Part shown: one piece after another, positions 46,181 through 56,623 of the stretch
Layout of the letters: every line of letters begins with the position of its first letter
Numbering within the stretch: position 1 is the stretch's first letter
DNA from: Streptomyces violaceoruber
Lineage (GTDB): Bacteria > Actinomycetota > Actinomycetes > Streptomycetales > Streptomycetaceae
DNA: 64,000 nt
Assembly: GCF_033406955.1 (NCBI RefSeq)
Contig: NZ_CP137734.1
Span: forward strand, 3,348,001 to 3,412,000
Direction: 5' to 3'
Notes under the pieces: model-generated
The model's database searches: none
The model's input: the letters and a program-made list of their open reading frames with translations, nothing else
Told to the model about the DNA's origin: nothing
Translations under genes and position numbers: made by a program

Positions 46181-47170
46181 GTGATCTCTCCGGTCCCCTC
46201 GATTCCCCGGAGCGCCCACCGGCAGCGGCCGGAGGCGACTCCCTACGTCGACCTCACCCGTCCCGAGTGGAGCGCGCTGCGCGACAAGACGCCGCTGCCG
46301 CTGACCGCCGAGGAGGTCGAGAAGCTGCGCGGCCTCGGCGACGTCATCGACCTCGACGAGGTGCGGGACATCTACCTCCCGCTCTCCCGGCTCCTCAACC
46401 TCTACGTCGGCGCCACCGACGGCCTGCGCGGCGCACTGAACACCTTCCTCGGCGAACAGGGCTCCCAGTCCGGCACCCCCTTCGTCATAGGGGTCGCCGG
46501 CTCGGTCGCGGTCGGCAAGTCCACCGTCGCCCGCCTGCTCCAGGCGCTGCTGTCCCGCTGGCCCGAGCACCCGCGCGTGGAGCTGGTCACCACCGACGGC
46601 TTCCTGCTGCCGACACGGGAGCTGGAGGCGCGCGGCCTGATGTCGCGGAAAGGTTTCCCCGAGTCGTACGACCGCCGGGCGCTCACCCGGTTCGTCGCCG
46701 ACATCAAGGCGGGCAAGGCGGAGGTGACCGCCCCCGTCTACTCCCACCTCATCTACGACATCGTCCCGGACCAGCGGCTCGTCGTCCGCCGCCCCGACAT
46801 CCTGATCGTCGAGGGCCTCAACGTGCTCCAGCCCGCGCTCCCCGGCAAGGACGGCCGCACCAGGGTCGGACTCGCCGACTACTTCGACTTCAGCGTGTAC
46901 GTCGACGCGCGCACCGAGGACATCGAGCGCTGGTACCTCAACCGCTTCCGCAAGCTGCGCGCGACCGCCTTCCAGAACCCCTCCTCGTACTTCCGCAAGT
47001 ACACGCAGGTGTCCGAGGAGGAGGCCCTCGACTACGCCCGCACCACCTGGCGCACCATCAACAAGCCCAACCTGGTGGAGAACGTGGCCCCCACCCGGGG
47101 CCGGGCCACCCTGGTGCTGCGCAAGGGCCCCGACCACAAGGTCCAGCGCCTGAGCCTGCGCAAGCTCTGA
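46181..47170 (+). CDS. coaA: Type I pantothenate kinase
   Basis: Phosphorylates pantothenate, the committed step of coenzyme A synthesis. 329 aa. P-loop [12 protein letters not shown] at 104-115, then [49 protein letters not shown] and IEGLNVLQ, all typical of CoaA. GTG at 46181 has TAACAA 6 bases before it and no Shine-Dalgarno, so it may be leaderless. Regulation by CoA feedback is a family trait. Monocistronic; divergent from the lipoprotein gene. Confidence 0.95.
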   Translation: MISPVPSIPRSAHRQRPEATPYVDLTRPEWSALRDKTPLPLTAEEVEKLRGLGDVIDLDEVRDIYLPLSRLLNLYVGATDGLRGALNTFLGEQGSQSGTPFVIGVAGSVAVGKSTVARLLQALLSRWPEHPRVELVTTDGFLLPTRELEARGLMSRKGFPESYDRRALTRFVADIKAGKAEVTAPVYSHLIYDIVPDQRLVVRRPDILIVEGLNVLQPALPGKDGRTRVGLADYFDFSVYVDARTEDIERWYLNRFRKLRATAFQNPSSYFRKYTQVSEEEALDYARTTWRTINKPNLVENVAPTRGRATLVLRKGPDHKVQRLSLRKL

Positions 47171-47230
47171 GGCGGGCGGTGTGCGGGACGAGCGGGACGA
47201 GCGGGGTCGGCGACGCGATAGAAATACCGG

Positions 47231-48178
47231 ATGCTGCATCTGCGCCTGATCACCCCGGCCGACCGCACCGACGAGGTGGTCCGCCTGATCGACCGTACGG
47301 TCGGCACCACCCATCTCGTCGTCCTGCCGGGCGCCGCCCGGGAACCCGAGGGCGACGTCGTCATGTGCGACGTGGCCCGCGAGGCCGGTGACGAACTCAT
47401 CAACGGCCTGCGGGGGTTGGGCATCGACAGGTGCGGCGCCATCACCGCCGAGAACATCGACCTGTCGCTGTCCGAGCGCGCCGACCAGGCGGAGCGGGAC
47501 GCCCCCGGCGAGCCCGCGGACGCCGTGCTGTGGGAGCAGTTGGAGGAGGCGACGCACGAGGAGTCGACGCTCTCCATCACCTACGTCGCCTTCATCACGC
47601 TCGCCACGATGATCGCGGCCTGCGGTGTCGTCCTCGACAACGCGGTCCTGATCGTGGGCGCGATGGCGGTCGGCCCGGAGTTCGGCCCGCTGGCCGGGAT
47701 CTGCACGGCGATCGTCCAGCGGGCCCCGCGGCTCGCCCTGCGCTCGGCGACCGCCCTGCTGGTGGGCTTCGCCGTGGCGATGGCGGTGACGGTGGGCTTC
47801 AGCTGGATCATGACCGAGTTCGGCCAGTTCAGCGAGGGCAAGCTGGAGGGCGAGCGCCCCAACACCGGCTTCGTCTACGCCCCCGACGCCTTCTCCTTCG
47901 TGGTGGCGGTCCTGGCCGGCATCGCGGGCACGCTGTCCCTCACCTCGGCGAAGTCCGGCGCCCTGGTGGGCGTCGCCATCTCCGTCACCACGGTCCCGGC
48001 GGCCGCGAACGCCGCCGTCGCCCTGAGCTTCGGCGACACCAACCAGACGGTGGGCTCCACCGAACAACTCCTGCTCAACCTGGCAGGCATCGTGGTCGCC
48101 GGGACCCTGACCCTGCTGGCGCAGAAGGCGTTGTGGGCGACCCAGCGCTCACGGCTGACGAAGCCGGAGAACTCCTGA
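47231..48178 (+). CDS. DUF389 membrane protein
   Basis: 315 aa. N-terminal cytoplasmic domain (about 1-110; LHLRLITPADRTDEVVRLID, DVAREAGDELINGLRGLGID), then a membrane domain of about six helices (YVAFITLATMIAACGVVLDN, ALLVGFAVAMAVTVGFSWIM, FVVAVLAGIAGTLSLTSAKS, NLAGIVVAGTLTLLAQKALW). It carries the family motif VGAMAVGPEFGPLAGICTA. The DUF389 family has no established function; transport is a common guess. ATG at 47231 lies 6 bases after TAGAAA. It follows coaA by 60 bases and ends facing glmM. Confidence 0.9.
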   Translation: MLHLRLITPADRTDEVVRLIDRTVGTTHLVVLPGAAREPEGDVVMCDVAREAGDELINGLRGLGIDRCGAITAENIDLSLSERADQAERDAPGEPADAVLWEQLEEATHEESTLSITYVAFITLATMIAACGVVLDNAVLIVGAMAVGPEFGPLAGICTAIVQRAPRLALRSATALLVGFAVAMAVTVGFSWIMTEFGQFSEGKLEGERPNTGFVYAPDAFSFVVAVLAGIAGTLSLTSAKSGALVGVAISVTTVPAAANAAVALSFGDTNQTVGSTEQLLLNLAGIVVAGTLTLLAQKALWATQRSRLTKPENS

Positions 48179-48220
48179 CGAACGGCCACCCCGGAGCGCC
48201 GGGCCGGGCCGACGCCCCAA

Positions 48221-48249
48221 GGGGAGCGGGGAACTGCGCGACAAGCCAC
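48221..48249 (+). repeat. Dispersed intergenic repeat, copy B (short form)
   Basis: GGGGAGCGGGGAACTGCGCG followed by ACAAGCCAC, between the convergent DUF389 and glmM genes. Confidence 0.75.
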
Positions 48250-48305
48250 TCCGAGCCCGCGGCCCGCACCACACAGAACCCCCACCACACGCCCGGCGTC
48301 GAGAA

Positions 48306-49664
48306 CTAACCGAGCGCGGACTTCACCGAATCGGCCAACCGCCCCGCCACGGACCGGGCCTGCTCGATGTCCGCGGCCTCCACCATCACCCGCACCAGCG
48401 GCTCGGTCCCCGAGGGACGCAGCAGCACCCGCCCGGTGCTCCCCAACTCCCGCTCGGCCTCGGCCACGGCGGTCGCCAGCTCGGCGGAGCTCGTCACCCG
48501 CGACTTGTCCACGTCCGGCACATTGACCAGCACCTGCGGCAGCCGCTCCATCACGGACGCGAGGTCCCGCAGCGTACGCCCGGTCTGCGCGACCCGCGCC
48601 GCCAGCATCAGGCCGGTCAGCGTGCCGTCACCCGTGGTGGCGTGGTCGAGGATGATGACGTGGCCGGACTGCTCGCCGCCGAGGGCGTAGCCGTGCTCCT
48701 TCATCTCCTCCAGGACGTACCGGTCGCCGACCCCGGTCTGCACGAACCGGATGCCCTCGCGCTCCATGGCGAGCTTGAAGCCCAGGTTGGACATGACGGT
48801 CGCGACGACGGTGTCCGAGCGCAGCGCCTCCCGCTCCCGCATCGCGAGCGCGAGCACGGCGAGGATCTGGTCGCCGTCGACCTCCGCACCGGTGTGGTCC
48901 ACGGCCAGGCAGCGGTCCGCGTCGCCGTCGTGGGCGATGCCCAGGTCGGCGCCGTGCTCGACGACGGCGGCCTTGAGCAGGTCGAGGTGGGTGGAGCCGC
49001 AGCCGTCGTTGATGTTGAGGCCGTCGGGCACCGCGCCGATGGTGACCAGTTCGGCACCGGCCCGCGCGAACGCCTCCGGCGAGACCCGGGAGGCCGCGCC
49101 GTGCGCCTCGTCGAGGACGATCTTCAGTCCGTCGAGACGGTTCGGGAGGACACCGACGAGGTGGGCGACGTACTGGTCGAGCCCCTCGTCGTAGTCCCGG
49201 ACGCGGCCGACGCCGGAGCCGGTCGGGCGGTCCCAGGGGGCGCCGGTGCGGTGGTCGGCGTAGACGGACTCGATGCGGTCCTCCAGCTCGTCGGCGAGCT
49301 TGTGGCCGCCGCGGGCGAAGAACTTGATGCCGTTGTCGGGCATGGCGTTGTGGCTGGCGGACAGCATCACGCCGAGGTCGGCGCCGAGCGCGCCGGTGAG
49401 GTGGGCCACCGCGGGCGTCGGCAGGACGCCGACCCGCAGCACGTCCACACCGGCGCTGGCGAGGCCCGCGACCACCGCGGCCTCCAGGAACTCCCCGGAG
49501 GCACGTGGGTCCCGGCCGACCACCGCGGTCGCCCGGTGCCCGGCGAAGGTACCCGCCTCGGCCAGTACGTGCGCCGCGGCGACGGAGAGGCCCAGCGCCA
49601 GCTCGGCCGTCAGATCCGCGTTGGCGACGCCGCGCACGCCGTCCGTGCCGAAGAGTCGTCCCAC
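48306..49664 (-). CDS. glmM: Phosphoglucosamine mutase
   Basis: Converts glucosamine-6-phosphate to glucosamine-1-phosphate for UDP-GlcNAc. 452 aa, normal length. [16 protein letters not shown] at the start, phosphoserine site at Ser104 in [19 protein letters not shown], metal site DGDADRC, sugar-binding GEQSGH, phosphate-binding [18 protein letters not shown] at 49664 has a perfect AGGAGG 5 bases upstream; the frame continues to 49748 but homology does not. It follows rpsI in the same direction, a common actinobacterial order. Confidence 0.97.
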   Translation of the reverse strand: MGRLFGTDGVRGVANADLTAELALGLSVAAAHVLAEAGTFAGHRATAVVGRDPRASGEFLEAAVVAGLASAGVDVLRVGVLPTPAVAHLTGALGADLGVMLSASHNAMPDNGIKFFARGGHKLADELEDRIESVYADHRTGAPWDRPTGSGVGRVRDYDEGLDQYVAHLVGVLPNRLDGLKIVLDEAHGAASRVSPEAFARAGAELVTIGAVPDGLNINDGCGSTHLDLLKAAVVEHGADLGIAHDGDADRCLAVDHTGAEVDGDQILAVLALAMREREALRSDTVVATVMSNLGFKLAMEREGIRFVQTGVGDRYVLEEMKEHGYALGGEQSGHVIILDHATTGDGTLTGLMLAARVAQTGRTLRDLASVMERLPQVLVNVPDVDKSRVTSSAELATAVAEAERELGSTGRVLLRPSGTEPLVRVMVEAADIEQARSVAGRLADSVKSALG

Positions 49665-49818
49665 TTGTCCTCCTGAGGAAACGTCAATTCCGGAAGCGGC
49701 TGCCGATGAGTCGGCCCACGCAGTCGGCTCCCGAAGACTCGGGCACACAGCGCCCGGCCATCGATCACATAAGCCTTAGAACGTCTTGTGCCGTTATACG
49801 CCCAACGGCAGGGATAAA

Positions 49819-49860
49819 CGAATGCCCCGGCAGCACAGTGGCGTGCCGCCGGGGCGTTCG
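49819..49860 (-). terminator. Terminator after rpsI
   Basis: Long hairpin: CGAATGCCCCGGCAGCAC (49819-49836) pairs with 49843-49860 with one G-T wobble and one mismatch, loop 6. It starts 28 bases past the rpsI stop and separates rplM-rpsI from glmM. Confidence 0.85.
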
Positions 49861-49888
49861 GAGTACAGCCTGTACCAGCCGGTACGAC

Positions 49889-50401
49889 TTAGCGCTTGCT
49901 GTACTGCGGGGCCTTGCGGGCCTTCTTCAGACCGGCCTTCTTGCGCTCGACCGCACGGTCGTCACGCTTGAGGTAACCGGCCTTCTTGAGCGCGCCGCGG
50001 TTGTTGTCCACGTCGGCCTCGTTCAGCGCGCGGGCGACACCGAGACGGAGCGCACCGGCCTGACCGGAGACGCCGCCGCCGGAGATGCGGGCGATGACGT
50101 CGTAGCGGTTGTCCAGCTCGAGCACCTTGAAGGGCTCGTTGACTTCCTGCTGGTGCACCTTGTTCGGGAAGTAGTCCTCGAGCGTGCGCCCGTTGACCTT
50201 CCACTTGCCGGTGCCCGGGACGATCCGAACGCGGGCGATGGCGTTCTTGCGACGGCCCAGGCCGGCGGCCGGCTGCGGCTCGCCGAACGCGGAGGCCATG
50301 GACTCCGAGGTGTACTCGCCCTCGACGGGCACCTCGGACTCGGTGGTGTAGCTGTCGATGTCGATCTCTTCGAGCGGCTGCTCGGGAGTGGTCTCGGCCA
50401 C
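49889..50401 (-). CDS. rpsI: 30S ribosomal protein S9
   Basis: 170 aa; the N-terminal 40 residues ([20 protein letters not shown]) are the acidic extension common in actinobacteria. Core: [20 protein letters not shown] and the basic C-terminus [12 protein letters not shown] that reaches the P-site tRNA. GTG at 50401. Second gene of the rplM-rpsI operon, 42 bases after rplM. Confidence 0.98.
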   Translation of the reverse strand: MAETTPEQPLEEIDIDSYTTESEVPVEGEYTSESMASAFGEPQPAAGLGRRKNAIARVRIVPGTGKWKVNGRTLEDYFPNKVHQQEVNEPFKVLELDNRYDVIARISGGGVSGQAGALRLGVARALNEADVDNNRGALKKAGYLKRDDRAVERKKAGLKKARKAPQYSKR

Positions 50402-50443
50402 GATGCTCCTCAGATTCTCTTCAGTCTTAAAGGGTGGCCGGAA

Positions 50444-50887
50444 CTACTGCGCGACCTGGGTGATCTCGAACGGCTGCGGCTGCTGCGCGCCGTGCGGGTG
50501 CTGGTCACCCTTGTAGACCTTCAGCTTCGAGAGCATCTGACGGCCCAGGGAGTTCTTCGGGAGCATGCCCTTGATGGCCTTCTCGACGGCCTTCTCCGGG
50601 TTCTTGTCCAGGAGCTCGTCGTAGCGCACGGAGCGCAGACCGCCCGGGTAGCCGGAGTGGCGGTACGCCATCTTCTGGGTCCGCTTGTTGCCGGAGAGGT
50701 GCACCTTGTCGGCGTTGATGATGATGACGAAGTCACCGGTGTCGACGTGGGGCGCGTAGATCGGCTTGTGCTTGCCGCGCAGGATGGAGGCCGCAGTGGT
50801 GGCCAGACGACCCAGGACGACGTCCTGGGCGTCGATGACGTGCCACTGGCGCGTCACATCGCCGGGCTTGGGGCTGTACGTACGCAC
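50444..50887 (-). CDS. rplM: 50S ribosomal protein L13
   Basis: 147 aa; early assembly protein of the large subunit. Signatures [20 protein letters not shown] and [11 protein letters not shown], then [23 protein letters not shown] at 50887. First gene of rplM-rpsI. The upstream gap (50888-51094) has GC-rich and AT-rich parts but no leader element I recognise. Confidence 0.98.
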   Translation of the reverse strand: MRTYSPKPGDVTRQWHVIDAQDVVLGRLATTAASILRGKHKPIYAPHVDTGDFVIIINADKVHLSGNKRTQKMAYRHSGYPGGLRSVRYDELLDKNPEKAVEKAIKGMLPKNSLGRQMLSKLKVYKGDQHPHGAQQPQPFEITQVAQ

Positions 50888-51094
50888 GGTTCGTAGCCTT
50901 CGCTTCTTCAGTGAGTGGTCCTGACATGGTCACCGAAGACGATCACGACAGCCCTGACCGCACCGCGGTGACGCATACCGCGTGCAGGTCGCTGGTCATC
51001 GGTCCCGGTGGACCGGTGTAAGGGCCCCTCACGTGAGAATGAGCAAGCCAATACACATACGACTGTGCAGAATACCCGGGCCCCGGCGGCCGGG

Positions 51095-52300
51095 TCAAAA
51101 CGGGGCCGCCGGGGCGTGCTCCGGCTCCGGCGCACGGCCCGGGGGCACCCGCTCTCCGGCGCCCGTCGGACCGGTCCGGGCCTGCCGGGCGACCGACACC
51201 GCGAGGACGCACAGCGTGAACGCGTCCCGGAAGGCACGCCGCCGCTCCCCCTCCAGCCAGGGCCAGGTCAGCCCGGGTGCCTGGGGCACCAGGGCGATCC
51301 AGAACCACGCCCCGCGGGCCACCGACCCGGCGTACGGCAGCCCGGCGAGCAGCAGCGGCAGGGCGACCAGGAGGTAGTGGTCGTAGGACGGCCGGGAGAC
51401 GAGGAACGCCGAGAGCATCAGTCCCGCGCCGGTCTCGGCGAGCCGCAGCGGACCCGGGTCGGCACGGCGCCAGCGCCGGTACGCGCAGAGCACCCCGGCC
51501 GAGGCCGCCGCCACCGCGAGCCCCTGCGCGAGCGCCGGCGGCACCCCGAGCCGGGGCAGTACGGCCGCCGGGGAGGCCTCGTAGAGCCGTACGAAGCCGT
51601 CCTCGCCGTGCAGCAGGAAGGGCAGGGTGCGGGTGAAGAAGCCCGCCGGGTCGGGCATCGCCAGCGCCGCCGCGGCGGAGGCCAGCGCGGGCACCAGGAC
51701 GGCCGCGGCCAGCGCCCGCCACCGCCCGGCGAAGAGGAAGAGCAGGACGACGGGCGCGAGCAGCGGCTTGAGCGCCACGGCCGCCCCGATGACGACCCCC
51801 GCCCCCGTCCAGCGCCCCCGGCTCGCCAGCAGCAGCGCCAGCGGCAGCGCCACCGTCGCGGTCACCGTCCAGTTGCCGAGCCGCACCAGGTGCCCGAACG
51901 GCGCGAAGCCCAGCGCGAGCCCGGTCAGCCCGAGGACCGCGAGCCTGCTGCCCAGCGGCACCCGGTGCAGGCGCAGCGCGCAGGCCCAGGCCAGCGCCAG
52001 CAGGACGGTCACCGCGCAGGGCACCAGGACCCGCAGCACGGCCCCGGGCAGCAGCGCCTGCGGGACGGCGGCCAGGACGGCGCTCGGCAGGTACAGGAAG
52101 TGCGGGTCGTCGTACGGGGAGCCACCGGCCAGCCAGGTGCGGGCGGCCCGCACGACGATCGCGTTGTCCATCCCGCCGTCCGAGGTCGTCCGTGCCGCGT
52201 GGGCGGCGGACGCCGCCAGCACCGTCGCGAGCACCGCCCACGGATGCCGTCCCGCCGGCCGCACCAACCACCCGGAGATGTCGCTTTTGCCCGTCCGCAT
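51095..52300 (-). CDS. GT87-like polytopic membrane glycosyltransferase
   Basis: 401 aa with about ten hydrophobic helices (for example WAVLATVLAASAAHAARTTS; AVTVLLALAWACALRL; LAALAMPDPAGFF region). Asp in TTSDGGMDNAIV and DPHFLYLP after the first helix match the GT87/DUF2029 family of polyprenyl-phosphomannose-dependent mannosyltransferases. Likely adds mannose to a glycolipid or wall polymer from outside. A Gly/Pro/Arg-rich cytoplasmic tail ends the protein. ATG at 52300 lies 7 bases after TAGCGT (minus), suggesting a leaderless mRNA. Confidence 0.8.
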   Translation of the reverse strand: MRTGKSDISGWLVRPAGRHPWAVLATVLAASAAHAARTTSDGGMDNAIVVRAARTWLAGGSPYDDPHFLYLPSAVLAAVPQALLPGAVLRVLVPCAVTVLLALAWACALRLHRVPLGSRLAVLGLTGLALGFAPFGHLVRLGNWTVTATVALPLALLLASRGRWTGAGVVIGAAVALKPLLAPVVLLFLFAGRWRALAAAVLVPALASAAAALAMPDPAGFFTRTLPFLLHGEDGFVRLYEASPAAVLPRLGVPPALAQGLAVAAASAGVLCAYRRWRRADPGPLRLAETGAGLMLSAFLVSRPSYDHYLLVALPLLLAGLPYAGSVARGAWFWIALVPQAPGLTWPWLEGERRRAFRDAFTLCVLAVSVARQARTGPTGAGERVPPGRAPEPEHAPAAPF

Positions 52301-52307
52301 GCACGGA

Positions 52308-52313
52308 ACGCTA
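52308..52313 (-). promoter_or_regulatory. -10 box of leaderless GT87-like gene
   Basis: TAGCGT on the minus strand, 7 bases before ATG at 52300. It faces away from the TAAGAT box at 52362, only 48 bases away. Confidence 0.45.
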
Positions 52314-52361
52314 GGCCCTGCGGGCCCCAAGTCCCGGCACCAGCACGCCCACAGGCCCGTC

Positions 52362-52367
52362 TAAGAT
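52362..52367 (+). promoter_or_regulatory. -10 box of leaderless gene at 52375
   Basis: TAAGAT followed by 7 bases and ATG at 52375. It overlaps the ATG at 52366, arguing that the later ATG is the true start. Confidence 0.5.
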
Positions 52368-52374
52368 GCCGCCC

Positions 52375-53283
52375 ATGAGCTTTGGGCAGGGGGGACCTCA
52401 GTCGCAGTGGGATCCCTGGACACCGCAATCGCAGCAGCCGCAGCAGCCGCCGTCGCAGCAGCCCTGGAACAGCGGGAACAGTGACGACACGCCGGACTGG
52501 GCTGCCCTCGCCGAGGCCTCCGAGGCCCGTGCCAAGCGGCGCCGGCTGTTCTTCATCGGCGGCGGCGCGCTGGCCACCGTGGCGATAGCCGGTGCCGTCG
52601 CGGTGGCCGTGGTCTCGGCGAACGGCTCCGACCAGGCGTCCGACGGCGGTTCCTCCCAGCTCCCCACGACCGCGGAGATACCCAGCGCGACGGCCACCGA
52701 GCCGTCCTTCGCCCCGACCAGCGCCCCGCCGCCGCTGGACCCGAAGGACTTCGTCTCCAGCGTCAAGAAGGACAAGGCCCCGCTCAGCCCGGACCTGCTC
52801 TTCCCCGGGACCCAGCTGACCATGGGCGAGACGGTCTACAAGAAGGGCCCGACGGCCGACACCCGCACCTGCGGCTCCGCCGCCCAGGGCACCCTGCCGA
52901 AGGTCCTCGACGCCAACCGGTGCACGCGCCTGATCCGCGTCACCTACACCCAGGGCGACACCGCCGTGACGGTCGGCGTGGCCGTCTTCGACACCGAGGC
53001 GCAGGCCGCGAAGGCCAAGAAGGACGCCGACAAGAAGAGCATCGTGCGCTCCCTGTCCGGCGGCGGCGTCAAGTCCTTCTGCACCGGCGCCGTCTGCCGC
53101 TCCACGACCAACTCCTACGGCCGTTACGCCTACTTCACGGTCGCCGGCTTCACCGGCGCCAAGGACGTCACGGAGAAGTCCACCGGCGTCTTCCGGGCCG
53201 GTGACGACCTGGCCGAGTTCGCCTTCCGGCAGATCCGCCGGCGCGGTGAGGCCCAGGCGTCGGCGGCGGCGGAGGCGGGCTGA
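52375..53283 (+). CDS. Uncharacterised single-pass membrane protein with Gln/Pro N-terminus
   Basis: 302 aa. Cytoplasmic N-terminus rich in Gln and Pro (SQQPQQPPSQQPW), basic stretch ARAKRRR, one membrane span (LFFIGGGALATVAIAGAVAV, about 59-80), then an outer Ser/Thr/Pro-rich linker and a domain of about 170 residues with four Cys (DTRTCGSAAQG, LDANRCTRLIRVTYTQGD, KSFCTGAVCRSTTNSYG). The paired Cys suggest two disulfides. No enzyme motif. Layout recalls the outer parts of the Ser/Thr kinases at the other end of the window but without a kinase. It converges with truA. Confidence 0.75.
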   Translation: MSFGQGGPQSQWDPWTPQSQQPQQPPSQQPWNSGNSDDTPDWAALAEASEARAKRRRLFFIGGGALATVAIAGAVAVAVVSANGSDQASDGGSSQLPTTAEIPSATATEPSFAPTSAPPPLDPKDFVSSVKKDKAPLSPDLLFPGTQLTMGETVYKKGPTADTRTCGSAAQGTLPKVLDANRCTRLIRVTYTQGDTAVTVGVAVFDTEAQAAKAKKDADKKSIVRSLSGGGVKSFCTGAVCRSTTNSYGRYAYFTVAGFTGAKDVTEKSTGVFRAGDDLAEFAFRQIRRRGEAQASAAAEAG

Positions 53284-53302
53284 CGGCCCACCGCCCGCCC
53301 CG

Positions 53303-54157
53303 TCAGCAGCAGCCGGCTCCCGGCAGCGACCGCTTGTTGCGCGCCTCCTTGTTCCGGGCGGCCAGCAGCTCGTCGGCCGGGTAGCCGACCTCCTCAAGGG
53401 TCAGCCCGTGCGGCCGTACGACGTGCACGGCCGAGTCCCGTACGCCCGCGGCGAGCACCTTGGCCGGCCACTCGGGCCCGCGGTGCCCGTCGCCGACGAA
53501 CAGCAGCGCCCCGATCAGCGAGCGCACCATGTTGTGGCAGAAGGCGTCGGCCCGCACGGTGGCGGTGACGATCCCGTCCTCACCCCGCACGAGACTCAGC
53601 TCCTGCAACGTACGGATGGTGGTCGCCCCCTCCCGCTTCTTGCAGTAGGCGGCGAAGTCGTGCTCGCCCAGCAGCCCCCGGGCGGCCGCGTTCATGGCAT
53701 CGACGTCGAGCGGCCAGTCGTGCCACAGCACGTGCCCGCGCAGCAGCGGGTCGACGCCGCCCGGGTTGTCGGTGACCCGGTAGGCGTAGCGCCGCCAGAC
53801 CGCCGAGAACCGCGCGTTGAAGCCGCTGGGCGCCTCCCTGAGCGCCCAGACCCGCACGTCCCTGGGCAGCCGCCCCGCGAGCCGCTTGAGCAGCTTCACG
53901 TGGTGCTCGGCCCACACCTCGCGCGGCAGGTCGACATGGGCGACCTGCCCCCGGGCGTGCACCCCGGCGTCGGTCCGCCCCGCCACGGTCAGCTCGTACG
54001 TCTCCCGCGACCGGGTGACCGTCCGCAACGCGTCCTCGATCTCCCCCTGGACGGTCCGCCGCCCCCCGGCCTGTTTGGCCCACCCGGAGAACTCGCTCCC
54101 GTCGTAGGAGAGATCCAGCCGCACCCGCACGAACCCGGCCTCAACTTCGTCACTCAC
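53303..54157 (-). CDS. truA: tRNA pseudouridine(38-40) synthase
   Basis: Isomerises U38-U40 in the anticodon arm. 284 aa. Catalytic Asp63 in [13 protein letters not shown], plus [16 protein letters not shown] at the N-terminus, [16 protein letters not shown] and [15 protein letters not shown]-terminal tail ([16 protein letters not shown]) ends in two Cys, unusual but of unknown meaning. GTG at 54157 has GAGAGGAT about 8 bases upstream. It follows the ribosomal operon after a strong terminator, so it is probably transcribed separately or by readthrough. Confidence 0.95.
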
Positions 54158-54183
54158 CCAGAGATCCTCTCAGCAAAGGAAAA

Positions 54184-54215
54184 GCGGGCCCGCTCCTCGA
54201 AAGGAACGGACCCGC
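54184..54215 (-). terminator. Intrinsic terminator of the rpoA-rplQ operon
   Basis: On the minus strand a 13-bp stem with two G-U wobbles (54215-54203 with 54196-54184) and loop TTTCGA, followed by TTTTCCTTT. It lies 82 bases past the rplQ stop and is the clearest U-tailed terminator in the window. Confidence 0.85.
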
Positions 54216-54227
54216 AACGCCCGGAAC

Positions 54228-54255
54228 GGGCGCGGGGAACCGCGCGACGAGCCAC
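54228..54255 (+). repeat. Dispersed intergenic repeat, copy C (short form)
   Basis: GGGCGCGGGGAACCGCGCGA followed by CGAGCCAC, between truA and rplQ. Confidence 0.7.
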
Positions 54256-54296
54256 CGCGAAACCGCGGCCGCCGACGCACAGCCCCCGGCAGACGC

Positions 54297-54803
54297 TTAC
54301 GCGTCCTTGGACTCCTCGGCGGCAGCCTCGTCGTCGGCCTTGGTCGTGTCGACCTTGGCCTCGGAAACCTCGGCGGAGCCCTCCGCGTCCTTGGCGGCAC
54401 GCTTGGTCGCGGCCTCGGCCTCGCCGGTGGCCTGCTGCGCCACGGTCAGCGCCTCGACCAGCTCGATGACGGCCATGGGCGCGTTGTCGCCACGGCGGTT
54501 ACCGATCTTGGTGATCCGGGTGTAGCCACCGGGACGGTTCTCGTAGCGCGGGCCGATCTCGGTGAAGAGCGTGTGGACGATGCTCTTGTCCGTGATCACC
54601 TGGAGCACCTGACGGCGGTTGTGAAGGTCGCCCTTCTTCGCCTTGGTGACCAGACGCTCGGCGTACGGACGCAGCTTGCGCGCCTTCGCCTCGGTGGTGG
54701 TGATCCGGCCGTGCTCGAAGAGGCTCTTCGCCAGGTTCGCGAGGAGCAGCTTCTCGTGCGCGGCACTGCCGCCCAGACGGGCACCCTTGCTGGGCTTCGG
54801 CAT
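54297..54803 (-). CDS. rplQ: 50S ribosomal protein L17
   Basis: 168 aa. Core [60 protein letters not shown]. The acidic Ala/Glu/Asp-rich C-terminal extension (about 50 residues) is typical of actinobacteria. ATG at 54803. Last gene of the infA-rpmJ-rpsM-rpsK-rpoA-rplQ series. Confidence 0.97.
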   Translation of the reverse strand: MPKPSKGARLGGSAAHEKLLLANLAKSLFEHGRITTTEAKARKLRPYAERLVTKAKKGDLHNRRQVLQVITDKSIVHTLFTEIGPRYENRPGGYTRITKIGNRRGDNAPMAVIELVEALTVAQQATGEAEAATKRAAKDAEGSAEVSEAKVDTTKADDEAAAEESKDA

Positions 54804-54925
54804 GATGTTTCTCCTAGGTGTCTGCCCCGGCCGTATCAGGTACCGAAGTCAGTATCCGAGCAGGCGGCCGCCTGTCGGAGATCCGGGGCGCCTTCGCAAG
54901 CGCCCCGGAGGGCCCGCACCCCAAA

Positions 54926-54995
54926 GGGGCGCGGGGCTGTACCCCTGTGCGGCTTCGCCGCATGGGCACGACCAGCCACGACGGGCCGGCGGCCG
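54926..54995 (+). repeat. Dispersed intergenic repeat, copy D (long form)
   Basis: GGGGCGCGGGGCTGTACCCC, then a GTGCGGC...GCCGCAT hairpin (about 54947-54963), then GACCAGCCACGACGGGCCGG. Long form of the element seen at 23366, 48221 and 54228. It ends 2 bases before the rpoA stop codon. Confidence 0.75.
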
Positions 54996-54997
54996 AA

Positions 54998-56020
54998 TCA
55001 GTACTGCTCGGTCTCCACGAAACCGGCGTCAGCATCGTCATCGGCACCGAACGCGTCCGCGGCGGCGGTCGGGTCGAATCCGGGCGGGCTGTCCTTGAGG
55101 GCCAGGCCCATGCCGGCCAGCTTGGCCTTGACCTCGTCGATGGACTTCGCACCGAAGTTGCGGATGTCGAGCAGGTCCGCCTCGGAGCGAGCGACCAGCT
55201 CACCCACGGAGTGGATGCCCTCGCGCTTGAGGCAGTTGTACGACCGGACGGTGAGCTCCAGCTCCTCGATCGGAAGAGCCAGGTCCGCAGCCAGCGCGGC
55301 GTCCGTCGGGGACGGACCCATGTCGATGCCCTCGGCGTCGATGTTCAGCTCGCGGGCGAGACCGAACAGCTCGACCAGGGTCTTGCCGGCCGACGCCATG
55401 GCGTCGCGCGGACGCATGGCCTGCTTGGTCTCGACGTCGACGATCAGCTTGTCGAAGTCGGTGCGCTGCTCGACACGCGTGGCCTCGACCTTGTACGTGA
55501 CCTTGAGAACCGGCGAGTAGATCGAGTCGACCGGGATGCGCCCGATCTCCTGACCGACCTGCTTGTTCTGCACGGCGGAGACGTAGCCGCGACCGCGCTC
55601 GACGGTCAGCTCCATCTCCAGCTTGCCCTTGCCGTTGAGCGTGGCGAGGACGAGGTCGGGGTTGTGCACCTCGACACCGGCCGGGGGCGCGATGTCGGCG
55701 GCGGTGACCAGACCCGGGCCCTGCTTGCGCAGGTACATCACGACCGGCTCGTCGTGCTCCGAGGAGACGACCAGCTGCTTGATGTTGAGGATCAGGTCGG
55801 TGACGTCCTCCTTGACGCCCGGCACGGTGGTGAACTCGTGCAGGACACCGTCGATACGGATGGACGTGACCGCCGCACCCGGGATCGACGACAGGAGGGT
55901 CCGGCGCAGGGAGTTGCCGAGGGTGTAGCCGAAGCCCGGCTCCAGCGGCTCGATGACGAACCGGGAGCGGAACTCGTCGACGACCTCTTCGGTCAACGAG
56001 GGACGCTGAGCGATCAGCAT
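54998..56020 (-). CDS. rpoA: RNA polymerase alpha subunit
   Basis: 340 aa. N-terminal assembly domain ([40 protein letters not shown]) and C-terminal DNA- and activator-binding domain ([40 protein letters not shown]) joined by a flexible linker. ATG at 56020. In the conserved rpsK-rpoA-rplQ order, with a 131-base gap from rpsK. Confidence 0.98.
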   Translation of the reverse strand: MLIAQRPSLTEEVVDEFRSRFVIEPLEPGFGYTLGNSLRRTLLSSIPGAAVTSIRIDGVLHEFTTVPGVKEDVTDLILNIKQLVVSSEHDEPVVMYLRKQGPGLVTAADIAPPAGVEVHNPDLVLATLNGKGKLEMELTVERGRGYVSAVQNKQVGQEIGRIPVDSIYSPVLKVTYKVEATRVEQRTDFDKLIVDVETKQAMRPRDAMASAGKTLVELFGLARELNIDAEGIDMGPSPTDAALAADLALPIEELELTVRSYNCLKREGIHSVGELVARSEADLLDIRNFGAKSIDEVKAKLAGMGLALKDSPPGFDPTAAADAFGADDDADAGFVETEQY

Positions 56021-56151
56021 GTGGTGATCCTTCAGTCAGGGGCGCCCGCTATTTGACGCCCGACCAGTACTGCAAGGGTACGGGCGATACGACCCGAAAG
56101 AGCCGTACCGCCCGGAAAACCCTGGTGAAGCGATGCCGCGGTGAAGCGGGA

Positions 56152-56556
56152 TCAGACGCGACGACGCTTCGGCGGACGGCACCCGTTGTGCGGGGTGGGC
56201 GTGACGTCCTGGATGGAGCCGACCTCGAGGCCGGTCGCCTGCAGGGAGCGGATGGCGGTCTCACGACCGGAACCCGGGCCCTTGACGAAGACGTCGACCT
56301 TGCGCATGCCGTGCTCCTGCGCGCGACGGGCAGCCGACTCGGCGGCCATCTGCGCGGCGAACGGCGTGGACTTCCGGGAGCCCTTGAAGCCGACGTGGCC
56401 GGCGGAGGCCCAGGAGATCACGTTGCCGGTCGGGTCCGTGATGGACACGATCGTGTTGTTGAACGTGCTCTTGATGTGCGCGTGGCCGTGAGCGACGTTC
56501 TTCTTTTCCTTGCGGCGCACCTTCTTGGCAGCGCCCTGACGTCCCTTGGGGGGCAT
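56152..56556 (-). CDS. rpsK: 30S ribosomal protein S11
   Basis: 134 aa. [40 protein letters not shown] and the C-terminal [13 protein letters not shown] are all conserved. Platform protein of the small subunit. ATG at 56556, 67 bases after rpsM. Confidence 0.98.
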   Translation of the reverse strand: MPPKGRQGAAKKVRRKEKKNVAHGHAHIKSTFNNTIVSITDPTGNVISWASAGHVGFKGSRKSTPFAAQMAAESAARRAQEHGMRKVDVFVKGPGSGRETAIRSLQATGLEVGSIQDVTPTPHNGCRPPKRRRV

Positions 56557-56623
56557 GTCGTTCTCCTACGGGAGGTGGTCGGTCCTACAGCGAAGACCGC
56601 TGGACGGCGAAGTCCGCTGCGGA

